This document shows, in pieces, positions 7,449 through 11,598 of a stretch of 11,598 bases of DNA. Under the pieces are notes generated by a model, which did not search any database, was not told the origin of the DNA, and was given only the letters and a program-made list of their open reading frames with translations. The stretch is from Porticoccaceae bacterium (GTDB lineage: Bacteria > Pseudomonadota > Gammaproteobacteria > Pseudomonadales > Porticoccaceae), in NCBI GenBank assembly GCA_019090225.1, contig JAHRWI010000222.1, positions 1-11,598 of the forward strand, in the 5' to 3' direction. Made by a program: the position numbers and the translations under genes. Positions within the stretch are counted from its first letter, which is position 1. Every line of letters begins with the position of its first letter.

Positions 7449-8768
7449 TCAACCGTCAACCTCGGCCTGAACGCGGAAATCTTCAAGACGTAGGCCATGA
7501 GTGCCATCTTTCAAGGAGGTTTTGATCAAAAAGCTTTTATCTAGCTCTCCGGTATCAGTCAAATATAATTCAATAGGTCTTTGCTTTGTCGGCCTTTTCT
7601 TGCCATCCAGCACCAGGGTTAAGGTCGGCAAATGTCGAAACTTGCGCCGCCCGGCTAGTACCACGCCCACCATGCCATTGCGAAGTTCAACCCATGTGCC
7701 GGGCGGGTAAGGACCTATTGCCTGCATAAATGCCAGGGCACATTCCTCATCAAATTGACTGCCACGGTTGTCATACAAAATCTTTTGCGCTTCGAGGGGT
7801 GATTTCGCACGGGAATAACAACGGTCGCTGGTCATCGCATCATAGGCGTCGACAACAGCAATAATTTTCGCATACTCAGTAAATTCATCAGCCCTAAGCC
7901 CCCTCGGGTAACCATCTCCGTCAGGACGCTCATGGTGATTCAAAACCACATCCAGCGCAGCGGGAATGACTCCCTTAGCCTCAGTCAATATCTGGTGCCC
8001 CAAGGCCGGATGCTCATTCATCAGCTGCTTTTCTTCGTCAGTCAGACTTTCCGGCTTATCGAGAATTTCGTTAGGTACTTTCATTTTGCCAACATCGTGC
8101 AATAAACCACACAGCCCTATCTTATTCAGTTCCATTTCATCAAATTTAAGATGCCGGCCAAAAGCAATGGCAAGAATACAAACATTCAAGGAGTGCTCAG
8201 CGGTGTATTCATGCTCGTGCTTGATCTTGCTCATCCAGACCATCGCATCAACATTCCTTACGATGCTATTAACACAGTCAGAAACCACCTCCTCAGCCAT
8301 TTCCGTATCAAGCATCTGGCCGATTTGTGCAGAATGCAGGATACTTTTAATAGCTGACTTGCCATTGACATGGGCTGAACGAGCAGCAGGGTGCTCTTTA
8401 GGTGCAGGGCAGGCAGCCTCATAAGCCGGCCCAGGCCGAACAATGGGTCTGCGCTTGACGATTTTCTTGATCGGCTGAGGTTTGACAGATCGTGACTTTT
8501 TACGCGGCGGTGGACGCACATGTACATTAGGCTTTATATTTGCCTTTGAAAGCCCAGGCCTGAGTACGTATACGAAATCACAATATTCTGCTACTTTCGC
8601 CACTTCGGAACGGTGACGAATCTCAAAACCCTGGACAAGAAACGGGGTTTCCAGCCAGGGACGATCCAATTCAACGATGAACATACCTAATTGCAATTTC
8701 GAAGCTACCACCTTGACTAAGTTTTCTTTAGAGAAGGACTGGCTGGTGCTACCGAATTCGTCTTCCAT
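7449..8768 (-). CDS. HD-GYP cyclic-di-GMP phosphodiesterase with DUF3391 N-terminal domain
   Basis: Predicted cytosolic phosphodiesterase that hydrolyses cyclic-di-GMP, thereby affecting motility or biofilm state. The product has 439 residues. DUF3391 spans about 16-75 (LGMFIVELDRPWLETPF at 27-43). Next comes a basic, proline-rich linker (about 78-125, with RPPPRKKSRSVKPQPIKK at 85-102) that is probably disordered. The HD-GYP domain spans about 150-350: EHSLNV with H192, the HD pair H224-D225 in LLHDVGKMKVP, NEHP with H253, HHERPDGDGYPRG at 278-290 and VVDAYDAMTSDR with D307. All metal ligands and the GYP signature are present, so it should be active. A C-terminal beta-rich segment (about 352-435) is common in this family. 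No transmembrane segment or receiver domain is present. No clear ribosome binding site precedes ATG 8768; a stop lies two codons upstream. It is divergent from gcvP. Confidence 0.94.
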   Translation of the reverse strand: MEDEFGSTSQSFSKENLVKVVASKLQLGMFIVELDRPWLETPFLVQGFEIRHRSEVAKVAEYCDFVYVLRPGLSKANIKPNVHVRPPPRKKSRSVKPQPIKKIVKRRPIVRPGPAYEAACPAPKEHPAARSAHVNGKSAIKSILHSAQIGQMLDTEMAEEVVSDCVNSIVRNVDAMVWMSKIKHEHEYTAEHSLNVCILAIAFGRHLKFDEMELNKIGLCGLLHDVGKMKVPNEILDKPESLTDEEKQLMNEHPALGHQILTEAKGVIPAALDVVLNHHERPDGDGYPRGLRADEFTEYAKIIAVVDAYDAMTSDRCYSRAKSPLEAQKILYDNRGSQFDEECALAFMQAIGPYPPGTWVELRNGMVGVVLAGRRKFRHLPTLTLVLDGKKRPTKQRPIELYLTDTGELDKSFLIKTSLKDGTHGLRLEDFRVQAEVDG

Positions 8769-8824
8769 AATAAGCTATGCTCGTTTCTTTTAAACGGTGG
8801 GTAAAAAACCCTAAGAAATACCTC

Positions 8825-8830
8825 ATTATA
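8825..8830 (-). promoter_or_regulatory. Candidate -10 box for the HD-GYP gene
   Basis: The minus strand reads TATAAT here, a perfect sigma-70 -10 hexamer 56 bases before the HD-GYP start codon. At a 17-base spacer the -35 position reads TGGTTA (3 of 6 consensus matches), so an activator or a weak promoter is implied if it is real. Confidence 0.4.
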
Positions 8831-8950
8831 GAATCTTCTGAATGGCCTAACCATCTACTAGTTAATATATTCAACAAACACTTAGAACAATAAAACCGTC
8901 TCCTTGACGACTCAATAAGGGCATCCCGGTACACTATCGAAACAAATTTT

Positions 8951-8956
8951 TATAAT
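8951..8956 (+). promoter_or_regulatory. Candidate -10 box for gcvP
   Basis: TATAAT lies about 173 bases before the CTG start of gcvP. No good -35 is present at 16-18 bases upstream (GGTACA at 17); a TTGACG at 8904-8909 is too far away to pair with it. If used, it would give a leader of about 165 bases. Confidence 0.35.
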
Positions 8957-8989
8957 CTAGCACCCACCAAGGAAACGCTCCGCGATTTT

Positions 8990-9126
8990 CTACGCAAGGT
9001 TAATTTGCTGGCCATGAGTCCATGTTGTTATGCTTATCCGAACGTATTGCGTAGCTCCAACCGAGCATCTGTCATACCATCGCCCATCAAAGAGTACGAG
9101 CAGAAAACCACACAATCCGGAGCTAT
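8990..9126 (+). promoter_or_regulatory. Candidate gcvP leader with alternative stems, one sequestering the ribosome binding site
   Basis: CTACGCAA (8990-8997) is perfectly complementary to TTGCGTAG (9047-9054). TAGCTCC (9052-9058) is perfectly complementary to GGAGCTA (9119-9125), which contains the gcvP Shine-Dalgarno sequence; one more G-U pair (9051 with 9126) is possible. The two stems share bases 9052-9054 and so cannot form fully together. This on/off layout resembles riboswitches and attenuators. It does not show the conserved core of the glycine riboswitch that regulates gcv genes in other bacteria. Short complementarities of this size can arise by chance. Confidence 0.3.
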
Positions 9127-9132
9127 CACCTG
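9119..9132 (+). promoter_or_regulatory. Ribosome binding site and CTG start codon of gcvP
   Basis: GGAG at 9119-9122 is followed by a 7-base spacer and CTG at 9130-9132. This spacing is ideal, and reading from CTG gives LTNIDSFDTDTAAF, which aligns with the MTQTLSQLENSGAF start of E. coli GcvP. The site is what decides the start codon of the next gene. Confidence 0.65.
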
Positions 9133-11598
9133 ACTAATATCGATTCATTCGACACCGATACTGCTGCTTTTACATTTCGCCACGTCGGCCTAAACCCACA
9201 GCAAAGCAAAGAAATGCTAAGCGCTCTGAAAATTAGCTCTCTTGCTGAACTAAGCAACAAAACTGTCCCCAACTCAATTCGCAAATCGGATGCCTTATGC
9301 TTGCCCCCCGCACTCACTGAACAACAGGCGCTTGCGCAGCTAAGAACCCTGGCAGAGAAAAATACCGTTAAAAAATCGCTGCTTGGGCTAGGCTATTACG
9401 ACACTATCACCCCTCCGCTTATCCAGCGTAACGTGCTTGAAAATCCCGCCTGGTATACCGCTTACACCCCCTACCAGCCTGAGATCGCACAGGGCCGCCT
9501 CGAAGGCCTGCTCAATTATCAACAGATGATCATGGATTTAAGCGGCATGGAGATGGCCAACGCCTCGATGCTCGATGAAGCCACCGCTGCAGCCGAAGCA
9601 ATGGCCATGGCGAAGCGACAACTCCGAAAAAATAACAGTTCGACATTTTTTGTGGATAGTCACTGCCATCCGCAAACCATTGCTGTCGTACAGACCCGTG
9701 CTGAGCATTTTGGTTTCGACATAGTCATTGGCGACATTGCCTTGAGCAATACAAAAACGACGAATTCCAGCTTTACAGACCAGGATTATTTCGCTGTTTT
9801 ATTACAAAACCCCTGCCGTGACGGTCAGGTACGGGATTTGACAGCCACTATCGAAACCATCCACCGACGCGGAGCGCTAGCCATTGTCGCCACAGATTTG
9901 ATGAGCATGGTTCTGGTCAAATCACCGGGTAGCATGGGTGCCGATATTGTTGTCGGCAGTAACCAACGTTTTGGCATACCCATGGGTTTCGGTGGTCCCC
10001 ATGCCGGTTTCTTTGCGTTTAGGGCAGATTACAAGCGTTCAGCACCGGGGCGAATCATTGGCGTCTCGATAGACCAGAGAGGCAAACCGGCCCTGCGCAT
10101 GGCCATGCAAACCCGAGAGCAACATATCCGTCGGGAAAAGGCCAACTCAAACATCTGCACCGCCCAGGTATTACTGGCCCTAATGAGCGCCTTCTATGCC
10201 ATGTATCACGGCCCCCAGGGACTCAAAACTATCGCCGGGCGTATTCATCAGCTGACTAGCCTGCTGGCTGCGGGCCTGCAAAACTATGGCTACGTACTGC
10301 GCTACGAGAGCTGGTTTGATACCCTGACCATAGAAACACCGACCCAGCAACACGAACTGCTTAAGTGCGCAGATCAGCAGGGTATCAACTTACGAACTAT
10401 TGATGACTCTGGTGGCGACGCCATCGCCATCAGCCTGGATGAAACCTGCGATCACGCACTGATTGAACGACTCCTAACTATATTTAGTTCCTGTGTCGAA
10501 AAACCTCAAGCTGCTACAGGATTGTCCGCTTTCTCACCCCAAACCTTGCTCGGTCTACCCACACATTTGTTACGGGAAGACCAGATTCTTAGCCATCCGG
10601 TCTTTAATCTTTATCACAGCGAAAGCGAAATGCTGCGCTATTTGAAACGTCTCGAAAATCGCGATATTAGCCTCACCAACAGCATGATCCCCCTTGGTTC
10701 CTGCACCATGAAGCTCAATGCCACTGCGGAAATGATGCCCATTAGCTGGCCCGAATTCGCCAATATCCACCCCTTTGCACCAGCCGCCCAAACGCTCGGC
10801 TATCAGCAATTATTTAGTGAGCTGGAGGATATGCTGGTGCAATGCACCGGCTATGACGCAGTCTCCCTCCAGCCCAATGCTGGCTCCCAGGGGGAATACG
10901 CAGGCTTGATTGCCATAAAAAAATACCACCAGTCCCGAGGCGAAACTCAACGGGATATTTGCCTGATCCCTTCGTCTGCCCACGGCACCAACCCTGCCAG
11001 CGCGCAAATGGTAGGCATGAAAGTGGTGGTCGTTAAATGCAACGACCAGGGCGATATTGATATTGATGACCTGAGAACAAAAGCCAATCAGTGTGGCAAT
11101 AAATTGGCCGCGCTAATGGTCACCTACCCTTCTACCCATGGCGTTTTCGAAAGCGGGATTGTCGATGTCTGCCAGCTTATTCACGACTATGGCGGCCAGG
11201 TTTATATCGATGGTGCTAACCTCAATGCCATGGTTGGCCTGGCAGAACCCGGCAAGTTCGGCGGCGATGTTTCTCACATTAATCTGCACAAAACTTTCTG
11301 CATTCCCCATGGCGGCGGCGGGCCGGGTATGGGACCAATCGCGGTGGCTGAACACCTCAGAGAATTTTTACCGGGACATCCCTTGTTGGGTGAAAGAGGA
11401 CACGACAATAATAAAGATAATAATACAATTTCGGCCGCACCGTGGGGTTCAGCATCGATTCTGCCCATCGCCTGGATGTACATCAAAATGATGGGCCCCG
11501 ATGGCCTTAAACTCGCTTCTCAGGTAGCGATACTCAGCGCTAACTATATCGCGCGAAAACTCGACCCTCACTACCCTGTGCTGTTCACTGGGCAAAGT
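9130..11598 (+). CDS. gcvP: Glycine dehydrogenase (decarboxylating), P-protein, cut at the right edge, apparent CTG start
   Basis: PLP enzyme of the glycine cleavage system: it decarboxylates glycine and passes the aminomethyl group to the lipoyl arm of GcvH, feeding one-carbon units to folate through GcvT. There are 823 codons with no stop; full single-chain P-proteins are about 950-960 residues, so some 140 are missing. Both homologous halves are present. The first includes GLGYYDTITPP, ENPAWYTAYTPYQPEIAQGR, DEATAAAEAMAMAKR and TREQHIRREKANSNICTAQ. The second includes NSMIPLGSCTMKLNA, SSAHGTNPASA, VTYPSTHGVFE and NLHKTFCIPHGGGGPGMGP, whose Lys721 (codon 11290-11292) is the PLP Schiff-base lysine. 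A small DNNKDNN low-complexity loop sits at 759-765. Family homology begins at the CTG at 9130 (RHVG at 17-20); the first ATG is codon 29 (9214), which would delete conserved sequence. gcvT and gcvH are not in the window. Confidence 0.93.
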   Translation, partial: MTNIDSFDTDTAAFTFRHVGLNPQQSKEMLSALKISSLAELSNKTVPNSIRKSDALCLPPALTEQQALAQLRTLAEKNTVKKSLLGLGYYDTITPPLIQRNVLENPAWYTAYTPYQPEIAQGRLEGLLNYQQMIMDLSGMEMANASMLDEATAAAEAMAMAKRQLRKNNSSTFFVDSHCHPQTIAVVQTRAEHFGFDIVIGDIALSNTKTTNSSFTDQDYFAVLLQNPCRDGQVRDLTATIETIHRRGALAIVATDLMSMVLVKSPGSMGADIVVGSNQRFGIPMGFGGPHAGFFAFRADYKRSAPGRIIGVSIDQRGKPALRMAMQTREQHIRREKANSNICTAQVLLALMSAFYAMYHGPQGLKTIAGRIHQLTSLLAAGLQNYGYVLRYESWFDTLTIETPTQQHELLKCADQQGINLRTIDDSGGDAIAISLDETCDHALIERLLTIFSSCVEKPQAATGLSAFSPQTLLGLPTHLLREDQILSHPVFNLYHSESEMLRYLKRLENRDISLTNSMIPLGSCTMKLNATAEMMPISWPEFANIHPFAPAAQTLGYQQLFSELEDMLVQCTGYDAVSLQPNAGSQGEYAGLIAIKKYHQSRGETQRDICLIPSSAHGTNPASAQMVGMKVVVVKCNDQGDIDIDDLRTKANQCGNKLAALMVTYPSTHGVFESGIVDVCQLIHDYGGQVYIDGANLNAMVGLAEPGKFGGDVSHINLHKTFCIPHGGGGPGMGPIAVAEHLREFLPGHPLLGERGHDNNKDNNTISAAPWGSASILPIAWMYIKMMGPDGLKLASQVAILSANYIARKLDPHYPVLFTGQS

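Larger units (their letters stand above)
8769..9129. other. Divergent intergenic region between the HD-GYP gene and gcvP
   Basis: These 361 bases contain no convincing gene. They are AT-rich at the HD-GYP side. There are two perfect TATAAT boxes pointing outward (minus strand at 8825-8830, plus strand at 8951-8956) and a possible folded gcvP leader downstream of the second. A GGGT/ACCC mini-hairpin around an A run lies at 8799-8811. The gcvP frame is open back to a stop at 9052-9054 but offers no ATG, GTG or TTG. Confidence 0.6.

Noticed and set aside
8904..8909. TTGACG as the -35 box for the TATAAT at 8951
   Set aside because: The spacer would be 41 bases, far outside the workable 15-19 range.
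8749..8934. 61-codon minus-strand open frame overlapping the HD-GYP start
   Set aside because: It overlaps another gene's start in a different frame, has no ribosome binding site or family resemblance, and sits on top of the candidate TATAAT.
8957..9129. Glycine riboswitch before gcvP
   Set aside because: Position is right, but I cannot find the conserved paired core (CCGAAGG...GCAA-type motif with the matching GGAGAG-like stem) in either the first or a second aptamer.
9055..9213. Frameshift or 5' truncation making gcvP a pseudogene
   Set aside because: The frame is continuous through all conserved N-terminal residues with a well placed ribosome binding site; only the initiation codon is unusual.
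1..11598. Mobile elements, defence systems or CRISPR
   Set aside because: No transposase, integrase, toxin, nuclease or repeat-spacer pattern is seen; all genes belong to common chromosomal families.

Overview
The window looks like ordinary chromosomal DNA of a free-living gammaproteobacterium, probably a marine one. The reasons are the GreB, YciH/SUI1 and single-chain GcvP proteins of gammaproteobacterial type, an HD-GYP protein with a DUF3391 N-terminus, a PrpE-type acyl-CoA synthetase, and a roughly 50% GC composition. The placement is inference from remembered family features; no search was run. I see no transposase, integrase, phage gene, CRISPR array, rRNA or tRNA, and base composition stays even across the window.

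Left part (1-1837, minus strand): the N-terminal 284 codons of a propionyl-CoA synthetase (prpE) run off the left edge. Upstream of it lies a six-transmembrane voltage-gated-type potassium channel with an unusual C-terminal zinc ribbon. A strong GC-rich hairpin separates the two genes.

Middle part (2033-7334, plus strand): five closely spaced genes form a probable operon. They encode an APC-family amino acid permease, a zinc-free PIG3/TP53I3-like NAD(P)H:quinone oxidoreductase, the eIF1-like factor YciH (SUI1 family), a cytosolic S9 prolyl-oligopeptidase-family peptidase, and the transcript-cleavage factor GreB. Gaps are 41, 57, 36 and 20 bases. The set mixes amino acid or peptide handling with information-processing factors.

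Right part: an HD-GYP cyclic-di-GMP phosphodiesterase (7449-8768, minus) converges on greB. A 361-base divergent intergenic region with -10-like boxes facing both ways separates it from gcvP (9130 to the right edge), the glycine decarboxylase P-protein of the glycine cleavage system, cut after 823 codons.

The observations most worth a second look are at gcvP. The conserved N-terminus is encoded in frame back to a CTG codon with a well placed GGAG, and no ATG, GTG or TTG occurs before codon 29. In addition, the leader contains two mutually exclusive inverted repeats, one of which would hide the Shine-Dalgarno sequence. This could be a regulatory leader, but it does not match the glycine riboswitch consensus and may be chance. 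I found no clear new multi-gene system.
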